64,000 nt of DNA from Candidatus Aminicenantota bacterium (GCA_026393835.1 JAPKZK010000157.1:1-64000); one strand, 5' to 3'. Positions 40,279-50,148 are shown, numbered from the stretch's first letter. Numbers and translations are program-made. The notes: generated from the letters alone by a model not told the origin.

Positions 40279-41778
40279 ATGGGACAGGAAGCAAATAATT
40301 TTTTGTGCACCGATATGCCCACGACGCCGCGGCCCGGCATGGGGCGGATACTGGTTTCCGGCGCTTCCGGTTACATCGGCGGGAGACTGACGCCGGAGCT
40401 GTTGGCCAGGGGATACAGTGTGAGGGTAATGGTTAGAGCGGATTCCCCGGAGTATAAGGAACGGTGGCCCGGGGCGGAAATCCATGTGGTGGATGCGTTG
40501 GATAAAGAGGGTTTAAAAAAAGCCATGGAAGGGGTTTACGCCGCCTATTACCTGATTCACTCCATGCTGTTGGGGACAAAGAAATTCGAATCGGCGGATA
40601 TCCAGGCGGCCCGGAATTTCAGGGAAGCGGCGGAGGAAAATAACGTGGGCAGGATTATTTACCTGGGCGGCCTGGGGGATATCAACACCCGTCTATCGCC
40701 CCATCTCAGGAGCCGGATGCAGGTCGCGGCGGAACTTCGTAAGGGTCGCACGCCGGTCACGGTGCTGAGGGCGGCCGTTATTATCGGTTCAGGCAGCGCT
40801 TCATTTGAAATTATTAAAAACCTGGTAAAAGCGTTCCCGGTCTTGCCCTGTCCAACCTGGACCCGGACCCAATGCCAACCCATTGCTATCCGCGACGTGA
40901 TAAAGTACCTGGTGGGCGTCCTGGAAACGGATGAAACCACGGGAAAGTCCTTTGATATCGGCGGTACGGAAATCCTGAACTATCAAAAAATGATGCAAAT
41001 CCTTGCCCAGGTGCTGGGGAAGAGAATGATTGTTGTCCCGCTGCCGTTTTCTATCACCCGGATATACGCCTATGTCACCAGTTTTTTTACTCCTGTTCCG
41101 GCCAGGATTACGATGTGCCTGATGGAGGGCTGCAAGAATGAGGTGATATGCAAAAACAGGGATATCCATGAAGTATTATCTTTTCAACTTCTTCCTTACA
41201 AAGAGGCTATCGCACGGGCAATAACCCGCGAAGAACAGGATCGCATTCATACGCGGTGGTCCGACGCTTACCCGCCGGCGCATGAGCTGGCGATAAAACT
41301 GAGAGAACTTCCCCAGCCCCCCCGCTATACAACCCGCTACTCTCTTTTAACCTCAAAAGACAGCGCCCCCCTTTTTCAGAGTATATGCCGGATCGGGGGA
41401 AAGCATGGTTGGTTTAACAGTAATTTATTATGGAGGCTCCGCGGTATGATAGACCGCATGTTCATGGGGGTCGGGACGTCGCGCGGCAGGAGGAGTTATT
41501 CGGATTTACGCATCAATGATGTGATCGATTTCTGGCGGGTGGAAGACTTGAAACCCAAAGAAATGCTGCTGCTGCGCGCGGAAATGATATTACCCGGCAA
41601 AGCCTGGTTAAAATTCGAAATTGACAGCCCGGAAGGTAAAGACTTGCGCCGGTTGTCGGTCGAAGCTTTTTTCGACACCCGGGGCCTATTTGGAAAAATC
41701 TACTGGTATATGTTCATGCCTTTTCATCGTTTTATTTTCTACGACATTATCAACCAGATCGAAAAAAGGAGTCAATAG
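40279..41778 (+). CDS. NAD(P)H-binding SDR protein with DUF2867 (YbjT-like)
   Basis: 499 residues from ATG 40279 (GGAG 8 nt upstream); a GTG at 40258 is less likely. N-terminal Rossmann domain ILVSGASGYIGGRL, RIIYLGGLG, and a C-terminal DUF2867 domain (about 330-495: SYSDLRINDVIDFWRVEDL, KAWLKFEID, FDTRGLFGKIYWYMFMPFHRFIF). Homologs like YbjT are predicted oxidoreductases or epimerases of unknown substrate. Converges on the histidine kinase gene with a 7-nt overlap of the 3' ends. Confidence 0.9.
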   Translation: MGQEANNFLCTDMPTTPRPGMGRILVSGASGYIGGRLTPELLARGYSVRVMVRADSPEYKERWPGAEIHVVDALDKEGLKKAMEGVYAAYYLIHSMLLGTKKFESADIQAARNFREAAEENNVGRIIYLGGLGDINTRLSPHLRSRMQVAAELRKGRTPVTVLRAAVIIGSGSASFEIIKNLVKAFPVLPCPTWTRTQCQPIAIRDVIKYLVGVLETDETTGKSFDIGGTEILNYQKMMQILAQVLGKRMIVVPLPFSITRIYAYVTSFFTPVPARITMCLMEGCKNEVICKNRDIHEVLSFQLLPYKEAIARAITREEQDRIHTRWSDAYPPAHELAIKLRELPQPPRYTTRYSLLTSKDSAPLFQSICRIGGKHGWFNSNLLWRLRGMIDRMFMGVGTSRGRRSYSDLRINDVIDFWRVEDLKPKEMLLLRAEMILPGKAWLKFEIDSPEGKDLRRLSVEAFFDTRGLFGKIYWYMFMPFHRFIFYDIINQIEKRSQ

Positions 41779-42947
41779 AGCACGCCGGCGGCCAGGGCCG
41801 GCAAACGAATCTCTACCGTGGTTCCTTTCCCGGGGGTGGAGAAAAACCGGATCGTTCCGCCGTGGTCGCTGATTATTTTGGAAGACATGTACAGGCCCAG
41901 GCCGGTGCCGCCGGAACTGCGCCTGGTGGTGAAAAAAGGTTCGGCAATATATTTCAGGTCTTTATCGGGGATACCCAGGCCTTCATCTTTCACAGTCAGC
42001 ACAATTTCCCGGCCCATGCGATCGTAAGTAACGGTGATAAAAATCCCGTTCCCGGGATGTTCCAGGGCCTGGCAGGCGTTTTGAACCAGGTTAATAATCA
42101 CCTGTTCAAGGTTCTGGAAGTTCCCCATTACATTGGGCAGGTCCTTCTCATAGACGGCTTTAAAATGGCGGGTGGATTTCTGGATCATGTTACCGGTCAG
42201 GGATATGGCGGATTTTACCACAGATTCGATATCCACCTGTTTTTTCAAACTGATTAAATCTTTCCCGGAAAAGTATTTCAGATCATTGACAATTCGTTGG
42301 ATTTTCTTCGAGCTTTCCAGTATCCCGGAAAACAGTTGGGGCATTTTTTCCTTCATTTTTTCATATTTCAAGCCGCCGACCACCATGTCTCCTTTTTCGC
42401 GGGAAGACTCATTCAGGATGGGGATGATGCTGTTCCAGGCCTTTTGCAGCACCGACGCATTCAGCATGATGGTGTTGTTGGGGTTATTGATTTCATGGGC
42501 CATGCCGGAGGCCAGGATGCCCAGGCTGATCATTTTATCAGCCTGGAGCAATTGGTCGTGTTGTTTTTTCAATTCGTCTTCGGTTTTCTTGCGCTCGGTG
42601 ATATCGTTCATGATGTGGACATAGCCGGCAACGTTACCCGAATCGTCCGGCAGCGGCTCCCCGGTAATAGAAAACCAGCGGTCTGCCCATGAAAAAGGCG
42701 TCGGTTCAGTCCCTTTCTCCCGGTTGAAGATACAATTCTCCACGTGCATCCCGGCCGGGTCCAGCAATCGGCAAATGGACAACCCGATGACGCCGGGGAG
42801 CGATTGGCCGATTAATTCCACCATGGCCTTATTGCACCACAGTATTTTTTTTTCACTATCCAGGATAGTAACTGGGTTGCTGATGGCATCGAAGGCGCAT
42901 CGATAAATATCGATTGCCGGGGTGTAACTGATATCGCCGTTTAACAT
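41772..42947 (-). CDS. PAS-domain sensor histidine kinase
   Basis: 391 residues. A PAS domain (about 12-125; ILWCNKAMVELIGQ, GYVHIMNDITERK), a dimerisation helix with the phosphorylated His in GMAHEINNPNN (about residue 150), then the ATPase domain: N box NLVQNACQAL, G1 DEGLGIPDKDL, G2 GTGLGLYMSSKI. No membrane helix, so it is a soluble kinase. No response regulator is adjacent. Start has no strong ribosome-binding site. Confidence 0.92.
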   Translation of the reverse strand: MLNGDISYTPAIDIYRCAFDAISNPVTILDSEKKILWCNKAMVELIGQSLPGVIGLSICRLLDPAGMHVENCIFNREKGTEPTPFSWADRWFSITGEPLPDDSGNVAGYVHIMNDITERKKTEDELKKQHDQLLQADKMISLGILASGMAHEINNPNNTIMLNASVLQKAWNSIIPILNESSREKGDMVVGGLKYEKMKEKMPQLFSGILESSKKIQRIVNDLKYFSGKDLISLKKQVDIESVVKSAISLTGNMIQKSTRHFKAVYEKDLPNVMGNFQNLEQVIINLVQNACQALEHPGNGIFITVTYDRMGREIVLTVKDEGLGIPDKDLKYIAEPFFTTRRSSGGTGLGLYMSSKIISDHGGTIRFFSTPGKGTTVEIRLPALAAGVLY

Positions 42948-42966
42948 GTATGTTTATGCGTTTGTA

Positions 42967-44145
42967 TTATTTTTCTTGCAGCAGGGTTTTAATTTTATCC
43001 TTTATAAATGGAATGCTGCCGCCGCCGATTTTAATATAGTTTATTTCGCCTTTTTTGGTTATGAAAATCATCGTGGGGATACCGGTAATTTTATACGTAT
43101 CATAAACGGTCTTTTCTTCGGAGATGGCCACGGGAAATTGCATGTTATGCCGCGCCAGGTGATTTTTAATATTTTCTATTTCCTCTTCTTTGGTTACTTT
43201 TCCTTTATCGCCCAAATCATCCCTGTAGGAGCCGTACAATCTCGTATAACCTAAGACGGTAAGTCCCTTATCCTTATTTTCGGCGTATATATTTACGATT
43301 TCCGGCATCAACGCCCGACAATAGGTGCACCAGGGGGCCCAAAAAAGCACGACCACCGGTTTGCCTTTCAACTCTTCCAATTTAAGGGGGGCCGAATTGA
43401 GCCAGGTTGGGGCGGAAATAGGGAACGCCGCTTTACCGAAATAATCGAACTGTTCCAGGGTTTTTGCCAATATGGCCTTGCTCTTTTCATCTTTTGTGTC
43501 GGCAATGCCGTCATTTAAAAGTTTCCTGGCCTTATCCGCGTTTCCTTTTTCTTTGGCGACTTCAGCCAGGGTTAAGTAAGCGTTAAACTTGTTCTTTGCA
43601 AGGTCTTCAGGGATTTGTGGGGAATTTAAGAATTTATTTGAATATTCTTCTTTTACTTGATTGTCCGAATGCTCCGAACCGATGTTATAATAAGCGTCCA
43701 GTAGGTCATTTATATCCTTTACCTGGGATTCTATCGCCTTGAATATGTCATAAGCCTCATCATACTTTTTCTTTTCAAATAAGATTTGAACCTTGACCAT
43801 TTTGGCCTCGGTCATTAATCCAGGATTTGTGGCAATGAGGGCAGCGATTTTTTTCTCAGCCTCATCGAGGTTTTTGACCTTTAAAAGTATTTTGCTTCTT
43901 AAGATTTCGATTTCTTCAATGGCCGGGCTTTTTTCATATTTTTTCAGCAGGGTTTCGAATTCTCTTTTCATATCCTCGTTAAAAGCGATGAATTCATCAC
44001 GCGTCTTTACTTTATCCCTTTTAACCTTCAGGGTTCCCGAAATCTCCTGGAATTCATTGGAAAATTTCTTTGCATCTTCTTTTCCTGTTTGACAGGAAAT
44101 AAGGAACATTGCCATAAACGCTAAGATAAAAACTTTTTTGATCAT
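42967..44145 (-). CDS. TlpA-like thioredoxin lipoprotein
   Basis: 392 residues. Lipoprotein signal ending LIS-Cys18. Residues about 30-255 are helical, TPR-like (EEIEILRSKILLKVKNLDEAEKKI). The C-terminal domain (about 258-390) is a TlpA/redoxin fold with WCTYC redox pair (FWAPWCTYC), followed by VLGYTRLYG and GIPTMIFI. It is probably a periplasmic disulfide reductase anchored in a membrane. GGAGG before ATG. Confidence 0.9.
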   Translation of the reverse strand: MIKKVFILAFMAMFLISCQTGKEDAKKFSNEFQEISGTLKVKRDKVKTRDEFIAFNEDMKREFETLLKKYEKSPAIEEIEILRSKILLKVKNLDEAEKKIAALIATNPGLMTEAKMVKVQILFEKKKYDEAYDIFKAIESQVKDINDLLDAYYNIGSEHSDNQVKEEYSNKFLNSPQIPEDLAKNKFNAYLTLAEVAKEKGNADKARKLLNDGIADTKDEKSKAILAKTLEQFDYFGKAAFPISAPTWLNSAPLKLEELKGKPVVVLFWAPWCTYCRALMPEIVNIYAENKDKGLTVLGYTRLYGSYRDDLGDKGKVTKEEEIENIKNHLARHNMQFPVAISEEKTVYDTYKITGIPTMIFITKKGEINYIKIGGGSIPFIKDKIKTLLQEK

Positions 44146-44166
44146 GTTTCCTCCTTTTGGGATTTT

Positions 44167-44195
44167 ATTCTACCACAGGAATATTGGAAATGCAA
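44167..44195 (-). promoter_or_regulatory. Predicted promoter of the TlpA lipoprotein gene
   Basis: Minus strand TTGCAT (44190-44195), 17-bp spacer, TAGAAT (44167-44172). Confidence 0.55.
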
Positions 44196-44255
44196 ATGGA
44201 GGAAAAGATAACCGGCAGCTCTAATTTTAAAAATTTTTGGGCGAACACTGATTAG

Positions 44256-44284
44256 TTGACAATTACATTAGTTTTGGGTATAGT
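44256..44284 (+). promoter_or_regulatory. Predicted sigma70 promoter of recN-miaB
   Basis: TTGACA (44256-44261), 17-bp spacer, TATAGT (44279-44284). The heptamer repeat 44296-44330 lies between it and the start. No LexA-like box recognised. Confidence 0.7.
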
Positions 44285-44291
44285 TTTATTT

Positions 44292-44332
<41 letters not shown>

Positions 44333-44364
44333 AAAAACACAACAAGCAAAAGAGGTGGTGAGCC

Positions 44365-45996
44365 TTGCTGGATTATTTAAGGGTTGAAAATTTCGCGGTG
44401 GTTGAGAAAGTGGAGTTGGAGTTCACCTGCGGTCTCAATATCATGACCGGCGAGACCGGCGCCGGGAAATCCATATTGATCGGCGCCGTCAATCACTTCT
44501 TCAATAAAAAAATCCCGGAAAGCGCCATCCGCGGCGAAAATAATAAACTGGTTGTCGAAGCTATGTTCTCCCAGGGCGATGAGGAACTGGTGCTGCGCCG
44601 CGAAACCAACCGGAAAAAATCCCAGGCCTTTATTAACGGCCAGATGGTCCCTTTTTTTCAACTGAAAGAAAAAGCCGAAAGTCTTTTTAATATCTACGGC
44701 CAGAATGAACATATTTTTCTCTTAAACCCCGCCAACCACCGGCTCTTCCTGGATGAATTCTGCGAGAACCAGGGCCTGCTGGACCGCCTGTCCCTGGCTT
44801 ATCAACGGTTAAAAGATGCGCTAGCCGAGTTGGATAAGCTGAAAAAAACCGCTGAAAATGCCGCTGAAAAATTGGATTTCCTGGGTTTCCAGGCGTCGGA
44901 AATCGAAAGCCTGGACATGGTGAAGGGTGATGAAGCCGCCCTGGAACAGCGCATAAAAATCCTCTCCTCCGCCGAAGAAATCTTATCCAAAGCCGGCGCC
45001 CTGGTCCGGGTTTTTCACCAGGACGACAATTCCCTTTACAACACCATCGCGGAAAACCTTAAAAACCTGGACTATTTGAAAGAAATATACCCGGAACTGG
45101 CCCCAATGAACGAACAATTGAAACAGTTCTGCGACCTCCTGCCCGAACTCTCTTCCACCCTGACCCATATCACGGGCCACGTGGAGTACGATGAAGAGGA
45201 GTTAAACAAATGCAATGAGAAAGTGTTCAAACTGAACCGCTTGAAAGCGAAATATAAGGTCAATTTTGATCAGTTGCTGCAAAAGTTGGCGGATTTAAAA
45301 AAGGAACGCGACCTGCTGGCCAATATGAGTTTTTCCTTGAAAGAAAAACAAAAGGAAGCAGAACAGCGGTTCGAGGAATATAAAGGGCTGAACCTGCAGT
45401 TAAGGGAGAGCCGTTATAAAAAAGCCGGGCAATTGAGCGTCGTGATCGAAAAGGAATTGTCCAAACTGGAGATGAAAAAGGCCCAGTTCGTAGTGCAGGT
45501 GGAGGAGCGCCATCCCAGCCTGGACAATATAACCGATATCACGGAAAAAGGGACCGATAAAATAGAATTCTATTTTTCCAGTAACCCCGGGCAGAAACCA
45601 GGCAGCATCAGGGAAATTGCTTCCGGCGGCGAATTGTCCCGGTTGATGCTGGTGCTAAAATCCATCAGCAATACCGACGTTTACGCCACCTATATTTTCG
45701 ACGAAATCGACTCCGGCATCGGCGGGAAGACCGCGGAATTCGTGGGCGAAAAATTGAAACGGATCGCCGAAAGGAACCAGGTGATTTGTATCTCTCATTT
45801 ACCCCAGATCGCTTCTTTTGCGGATACTCATTTTCTCATAACCAAAGAGTTTAAAAAAGGGCAAACCTTCAGCAATGTCAAGGAGTTGTCCGAGCCGGAA
45901 AGGGTGGGGGAAATCGGGCGGTTAATGGCGGGAAGCGTAGTCACCGACGATGTGTTAAAGGCCGCCCGGGACTTGCTGGATAAAAACCGCGGATGA
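44365..45996 (+). CDS. recN: DNA repair ATPase RecN
   Basis: 543 residues, TTG start with GAGG 9 nt before it; no ATG fits the conserved N-terminus. SMC-like: Walker A GETGAGKSIL (about residue 31), two coiled-coil arms in the middle, then SGGELSRLMLVLKS signature and Walker B YIFDEIDSGIGG, ending with CISHLPQIASFADTHFLI. It acts in double-strand break repair. Its last 4 nt overlap the miaB start. Confidence 0.95.
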   Translation: MLDYLRVENFAVVEKVELEFTCGLNIMTGETGAGKSILIGAVNHFFNKKIPESAIRGENNKLVVEAMFSQGDEELVLRRETNRKKSQAFINGQMVPFFQLKEKAESLFNIYGQNEHIFLLNPANHRLFLDEFCENQGLLDRLSLAYQRLKDALAELDKLKKTAENAAEKLDFLGFQASEIESLDMVKGDEAALEQRIKILSSAEEILSKAGALVRVFHQDDNSLYNTIAENLKNLDYLKEIYPELAPMNEQLKQFCDLLPELSSTLTHITGHVEYDEEELNKCNEKVFKLNRLKAKYKVNFDQLLQKLADLKKERDLLANMSFSLKEKQKEAEQRFEEYKGLNLQLRESRYKKAGQLSVVIEKELSKLEMKKAQFVVQVEERHPSLDNITDITEKGTDKIEFYFSSNPGQKPGSIREIASGGELSRLMLVLKSISNTDVYATYIFDEIDSGIGGKTAEFVGEKLKRIAERNQVICISHLPQIASFADTHFLITKEFKKGQTFSNVKELSEPERVGEIGRLMAGSVVTDDVLKAARDLLDKNRG

Positions 45997-47333
45997 AATT
46001 TTTTATCAAAACCTACGGCTGCCAGATGAATGTCAACGATTCGGAGAAGATGGGCGATATTCTTAAAAAAAGGGGATTCTCCGCCGCGGATGATGAAAAT
46101 GATGCGGATATCATTATTATAAACAGTTGCGCGGTGAGGGAAAAACCGCAGGAAAAGATTTTTTCTTTTGCCGGGCGCCTGCCCAAAGGGAAAAAAATAA
46201 TCGTGGCCGGGTGCGTGGCCCAATCGGAAAAACAAAAAATCCTGGAACGAAACCCCAACATCGATTACATCGTGGGCACCCACCAATACTACCAGATCGA
46301 CCGGATCGCGGATGAAATCCTGGCGCAAAAAAGCAAAGGCGACCGTGGGGTAAAAGCGCAATTTTCAAAAGTGTGGCAGGAAGCTGTGCCGGATATCGCC
46401 TCGCGCATCAGCCGCGTATCCGGGTACATCTCCATTATGGAGGGCTGCGATAATTTTTGTTCCTATTGCATTGTGCCCTTTACCAGGGGCAGGGAGAAAC
46501 ACCGGCCCTTTGAAAATATAATGGCCGAGGCGGAGTACCTGGCCACCGCCGGGTACAAGGAAATCATCCTGCTGGGTCAGAATGTCAATAGTTGGGAAGA
46601 TAAAGAAAAGAACATGGAATTCCCCGACCTGCTGGAGCGATTATCCGCCGCACCGGCTGTGGATGTTAAGTGGATACGTTTTATCACTTCTTATCCCGGT
46701 TATTATGATGAACAATTGATCGAAGTGATGGCCCGGCATGAAAAAATCGCCCGTAATATTCATTTCCCTGTGCAGTCGGGTTCGACGCGAGTATTAAAAA
46801 AAATGAACCGCAGTTACACCCGCGCTCAATACCTGGACATTGTTCGCCGGTTTAAGAAAAAAATCCCGGATATTACTTTCAGTTCGGATTTTATCGTAGG
46901 GTTCCCGGGGGAGACGGAAAACGATTTCGAATTAACCCTTTCGCTTTTGGAGAAAGTGGAATATGAGAATATCTTTTCTTTTTTGTATTCTCCGCGCCGG
47001 TTTACCAGTGCGTTTAAATTGAAAGACGACATAACCCCGGAAATAAAAAAGCAGAGGCTTTACCGGTTGCAGGAGCTGCAGAAGAACATTCAATTCAAGA
47101 ATAATAAAACCCTCCTTGGAAAAACCATCGAAGTATTGGTAACGGGTCCGCATCCGAAGGCGGCGGGTGAAGTGATTGGCAGGACGGTTAATTACCGGGT
47201 GGTGAATTTTAAGTCCGACACGCCGGTCGGGGAGTTTACGCGGGTATTGATTGAAAGGGTGGGGCCATATTCATTAAGAGCTAAAGAGCACGCGGCGCGT
47301 GCACCCTATTGTAGAACTCTTGCACCAGGTTAA
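45993..47333 (+). CDS. miaB: tRNA methylthiotransferase MiaB
   Basis: 446 residues. UPF0004 cluster cysteines C10, C46 and C74 bind the auxiliary 4Fe-4S; the radical SAM motif is GCDNFCSYCIVPFTRG (about 148-165). TRAM domain at the C-terminus (about 370-430). Adds the methylthio group to i6A37 of tRNA. The usual end at YSLRA is followed by 14 extra residues (KEHAARAPYCRTLAPG). Translationally coupled to recN. Confidence 0.95.
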   Translation: MKFFIKTYGCQMNVNDSEKMGDILKKRGFSAADDENDADIIIINSCAVREKPQEKIFSFAGRLPKGKKIIVAGCVAQSEKQKILERNPNIDYIVGTHQYYQIDRIADEILAQKSKGDRGVKAQFSKVWQEAVPDIASRISRVSGYISIMEGCDNFCSYCIVPFTRGREKHRPFENIMAEAEYLATAGYKEIILLGQNVNSWEDKEKNMEFPDLLERLSAAPAVDVKWIRFITSYPGYYDEQLIEVMARHEKIARNIHFPVQSGSTRVLKKMNRSYTRAQYLDIVRRFKKKIPDITFSSDFIVGFPGETENDFELTLSLLEKVEYENIFSFLYSPRRFTSAFKLKDDITPEIKKQRLYRLQELQKNIQFKNNKTLLGKTIEVLVTGPHPKAAGEVIGRTVNYRVVNFKSDTPVGEFTRVLIERVGPYSLRAKEHAARAPYCRTLAPG

Positions 47334-47358
47334 CATTGTTACTTCATCTGGCTCGGTA

Positions 47359-47430
47359 CCAAAAGTTTTTGGGGGTGCAGGGACCGTCCATCCGTGATGG
47401 TTTTTCAAAAAGATCCTTGCCCGCCGGGGG
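47359..47430. repeat. Palindromic element (intergenic, miaB-queE) with a nested hairpin
   Basis: CCAAAAGTTTTTGGGGGTGC, GGGACC ... TTTTTCAAAAAGATCC, CCCGCCGGGGGC: same family as the gspD copy. The loop side carries an extra 15 bp with its own hairpin CCATC-CGT-GATGG. It ends where the queE 3' region begins. Confidence 0.75.
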
Positions 47431-47431
47431 C

Positions 47432-48061
47432 TTACATAACGCTGTAGACTTTATGCAATTGAATTCCCGGCCTTACATCCGATATACCCGCCAACTGGCA
47501 CTGTTCGAACAGGTAAAACGTATTCTCATATTTATGGTTATCATTACTGTCCGGTTGGAGGAAAATAGGAAAATAATCCCCGATGTCCCGGATTTTTTTT
47601 ATGACCTCGACAGACAGGTTTTCGTTTACAATCAGCTTGATCTCATCGATGCGTTTTTTCAGGGCTTTATTGACGGCATAACCCATCACATCCTTGGGCG
47701 ACACCGTCCACCAGTCGATAGCCAGAGCAGCGTACTCCACCCCGTTGGTTTCAATGGCAATAAAAAAATCTTTTTTCTTTAGATTATCGACTAATTCAGT
47801 CAGGTCCTGTTCCATAGGTTCACCGCCCGTAATCACTACCTGTGAGGCCGGGTATTTTCTTTTTTGTTTATCGATTTCATCGAGGATTTCAGGGAGGGGC
47901 AGCCATCTGCCGCTGTCCCAGGCGTATTTCGTATCGCAGTAGGGGCATTTCAGTTGGCATCCGGCCAGGCGCAGGAATATCGACGGCACACCGGCCCTTA
48001 AGCCCTCTCCCTGGAAAGACCAAAAAATTTCATTAATCCTCAAAATAGACTGCTCCGGCAT
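47432..48061 (-). CDS. queE: 7-carboxy-7-deazaguanine synthase QueE
   Basis: 209 residues. Radical SAM with the CX3CX2C motif C35-C39-C42 (GCQLKCPYCDT) and VVITGGEPM. It makes CDG from CPH4 in queuosine/preQ0 synthesis. Third gene of queC-queD-queE; overlaps queD by 29 nt. Confidence 0.94.
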   Translation of the reverse strand: MPEQSILRINEIFWSFQGEGLRAGVPSIFLRLAGCQLKCPYCDTKYAWDSGRWLPLPEILDEIDKQKRKYPASQVVITGGEPMEQDLTELVDNLKKKDFFIAIETNGVEYAALAIDWWTVSPKDVMGYAVNKALKKRIDEIKLIVNENLSVEVIKKIRDIGDYFPIFLQPDSNDNHKYENTFYLFEQCQLAGISDVRPGIQLHKVYSVM

Positions 48062-48377
48062 AATCCGATTCCCAAACCATTACTTTTGATACCGGGTATT
48101 TTTCTTTAATTTTATAAAAAAAATACCGCGACAGGTTTTCCGCGGAAGGAGAAAAATCATAAACCTCATTCAACACCTTGTGGTCCGGTAAAATCTCTTT
48201 TAGATAGTTTTTTAATTCCGTGAAATCCACCCCGATCCCCGATTGGTTCAGTGTATCTACTTTAAAATGGGCTTCGACTTCAAAGGTATGGCCGTGCATT
48301 TTCTCACATTTTCCTTTATAGTGTTCCAGGAAATGCGCGGCCGCAAATTTATTTTTTACCACCAGTTCCCAGCTCAT
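48033..48377 (-). CDS. queD: 6-carboxy-5,6,7,8-tetrahydropterin synthase QueD
   Basis: 114 residues. Zinc ligands H15, H28 and H30, catalytic C24 (CEKMHGH), and the VDFTELKNYL and SAENLSRYFF blocks. Converts dihydroneopterin triphosphate to CPH4. 4-nt overlap with queC. Confidence 0.95.
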   Translation of the reverse strand: MSWELVVKNKFAAAHFLEHYKGKCEKMHGHTFEVEAHFKVDTLNQSGIGVDFTELKNYLKEILPDHKVLNEVYDFSPSAENLSRYFFYKIKEKYPVSKVMVWESDYAGAVYFED

Positions 48378-49078
48378 AATTTACCCTCCTTTTTTAATCG
48401 TGTAATAAGCGGGTCTTCCATATTTAGTTGTTTAAAGGCGTTATCCCGGATGTCGCAGGAGGGGCATTTAAGGCAAGGAATTTCCTCGCCCCTGTAGCAG
48501 GAAACCGAATAGGAATAATCCGCGCCTAGTTCAAGGCCCCACTGGATAATCTCTTTTTTACTTTTGGTAATCAGCGGCGTATGGATTTTAAACTCTCTGC
48601 CCGTGATAGACGCCGATGTTCCCTGGTTGATGGCGTCTTCCATTTTTTTAGTAAAAGATTCCGTGGTATCCGGGTAATCCGGGGTATCGACCCGGTTAAA
48701 CCCGGTAACGATATTAAAAATCTGCCTGGATTCGGCAAATGCAGCGGCCAGGGAGAGAAATATACCGTTCCTGAAGGGGACGTAAGTAAAGGGGACGCCT
48801 GCTTCGTTTTTTGAGGCGGCCAGGGAGTCGGGGATTTCTTTATCTGTATCGATTAAAGCCGAATAGACGATATTCTTTAAGGGGAATTCGATCAAATGGG
48901 CTTCTACCTTCAAGTGTTTGGCGACTTTTTGGGCCATTTGCGTTTCAATGCTGTGGCGCTGCGAATAGTTCACCATAAGGGCAAAGACTTCCCGGAAAAA
49001 TTTTTTTGCCCAGTAAAGGGTGGTAGTGGAATCGAGGCCACCGGAGAACAGGATGACTGCTTTTTCGTTTTTCATCAC
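48374..49078 (-). CDS. queC: 7-cyano-7-deazaguanine synthase QueC
   Basis: 234 residues. PP-loop SGGLDSTT (12-19), FRNGIFLSLAAAFAE, and the zinc site CYRGEEIPCLKCPSCD near the C-terminus. It makes preQ0. Heads the operon; tgt, the next pathway enzyme in the window, lies in another operon at 55.3 kb. queF, queA and queG are not in the window. Confidence 0.95.
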   Translation of the reverse strand: MMKNEKAVILFSGGLDSTTTLYWAKKFFREVFALMVNYSQRHSIETQMAQKVAKHLKVEAHLIEFPLKNIVYSALIDTDKEIPDSLAASKNEAGVPFTYVPFRNGIFLSLAAAFAESRQIFNIVTGFNRVDTPDYPDTTESFTKKMEDAINQGTSASITGREFKIHTPLITKSKKEIIQWGLELGADYSYSVSCYRGEEIPCLKCPSCDIRDNAFKQLNMEDPLITRLKKEGKL

Positions 49079-49081
49079 ATT

Positions 49082-49110
49082 ATTTTACTATTTTTTTGGG
49101 ATTTTAACAA
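49082..49110 (-). promoter_or_regulatory. Predicted promoter of queC-queD-queE
   Basis: Minus strand TTGTTA (49105-49110), 17-bp spacer, TAAAAT (49082-49087), directly before queC. No preQ1 riboswitch recognised in the very short leader. Confidence 0.5.
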
Positions 49111-49201
49111 TTGGAATGAAGGTGTATTTTTTCATCTGTCCACATTTCGCCCTTTCTCTTCTACTACGATTTATTTTTTATTTGTGTTATAATAGTGCAT
49201 C

Positions 49202-50107
49202 ATGGAACTGGATCAACGAAATCGAAATGAACGGATATTGGTCATTCTGAATCCTTCCTCCGGGGTGGTTTCCAAGGATATAGCCACGTCGGTTATTTTC
49301 AAAAAACTGCGTAAGCATTTCCATACCGTATCCTTAATCAACTCCAATTCCCCAGCCCACGGGGTTGAAATCACCCGGCAGGCGCTGGATCAATTCGATA
49401 TTATCACCGCTTTTGGGGGGGACGGCACCATTAATTCCGTGGCCTCGGCGCTGGTAAATACCAACAAAACCCTGGGTATTTTACCAGGGGGTTCCGGTAA
49501 TGGCCTGGTGCGCAGTTTAAACATCTCGCTTTCCTGGAGGCAGGCGCTGGATGTATTGATCGACGGCAAAGACGTCTATGTGGATGCCGGCAAGATCAAT
49601 GACACATTTTTTCTTAACGTAGCGGGAATCGGTCTGGACGCCTGGATTTCAAGACAGTACAAGCAGTCGAAAGAGAGGGGCATTGCGTCTTATGTTTATT
49701 ATGCCTTAAAAGGCGTCCTGGAAATGCCTACCTTCCGGGTAAAAATAAACCTGGGGGATACTGTTTTCCAGGATGAGATTATGATCATTGCTTTTGCCAA
49801 CTTCAAACAATATGGGGGTAACCTGATTATCGCACCCTTTGCCTCACCCTATGACCGGATGTTGGATATATGCATTATCAATAAGTTCAAACTATTGAAG
49901 GGATCATTGGCGCCCCAGAAATTTTTTACCGGGCATATCCATGATTTTCCCTTTTACAAATCTTACAAATTTGAAAAATGTGAAATCGAATCGTTGGATG
50001 GAAAAATTCCCTTTCATTTTGACGGTGAATACGGGGGAAAGGACCTGGAGCGTTACACCATCGAAACGCTGCCCGGGAAAATAAAAGTTCGCATCCCCCA
50101 TCCATAA
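49202..50107 (+). CDS. Diacylglycerol kinase-family lipid kinase
   Basis: 301 residues. NPSSG near the N-terminus, nucleotide motif GGDGT (72-76), then LPGGSGNGLVRSL and the C-terminal beta sandwich (FHFDGEYGG). YegS/BmrU type: phosphorylates diacylglycerol or related lipids. A TATAAT at 49188-49193 is only 8 bp before the ATG and there is no ribosome-binding site, so the message may be leaderless. Confidence 0.88.
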   Translation: MELDQRNRNERILVILNPSSGVVSKDIATSVIFKKLRKHFHTVSLINSNSPAHGVEITRQALDQFDIITAFGGDGTINSVASALVNTNKTLGILPGGSGNGLVRSLNISLSWRQALDVLIDGKDVYVDAGKINDTFFLNVAGIGLDAWISRQYKQSKERGIASYVYYALKGVLEMPTFRVKINLGDTVFQDEIMIIAFANFKQYGGNLIIAPFASPYDRMLDICIINKFKLLKGSLAPQKFFTGHIHDFPFYKSYKFEKCEIESLDGKIPFHFDGEYGGKDLERYTIETLPGKIKVRIPHP

Positions 50108-50120
50108 AGCAGGATAAAAA

Positions 50121-50148
50121 AAAGGGGAAGTATTACTACTTCCCCTTT
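50121..50148. terminator. Bidirectional intrinsic terminator
   Basis: Perfect 12-bp stem AAAGGGGAAGTA / TACTTCCCCTTT with a TTAC loop, A-run to the left and T-rich to the right. It separates the converging lipid kinase and exbD genes. Confidence 0.85.
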
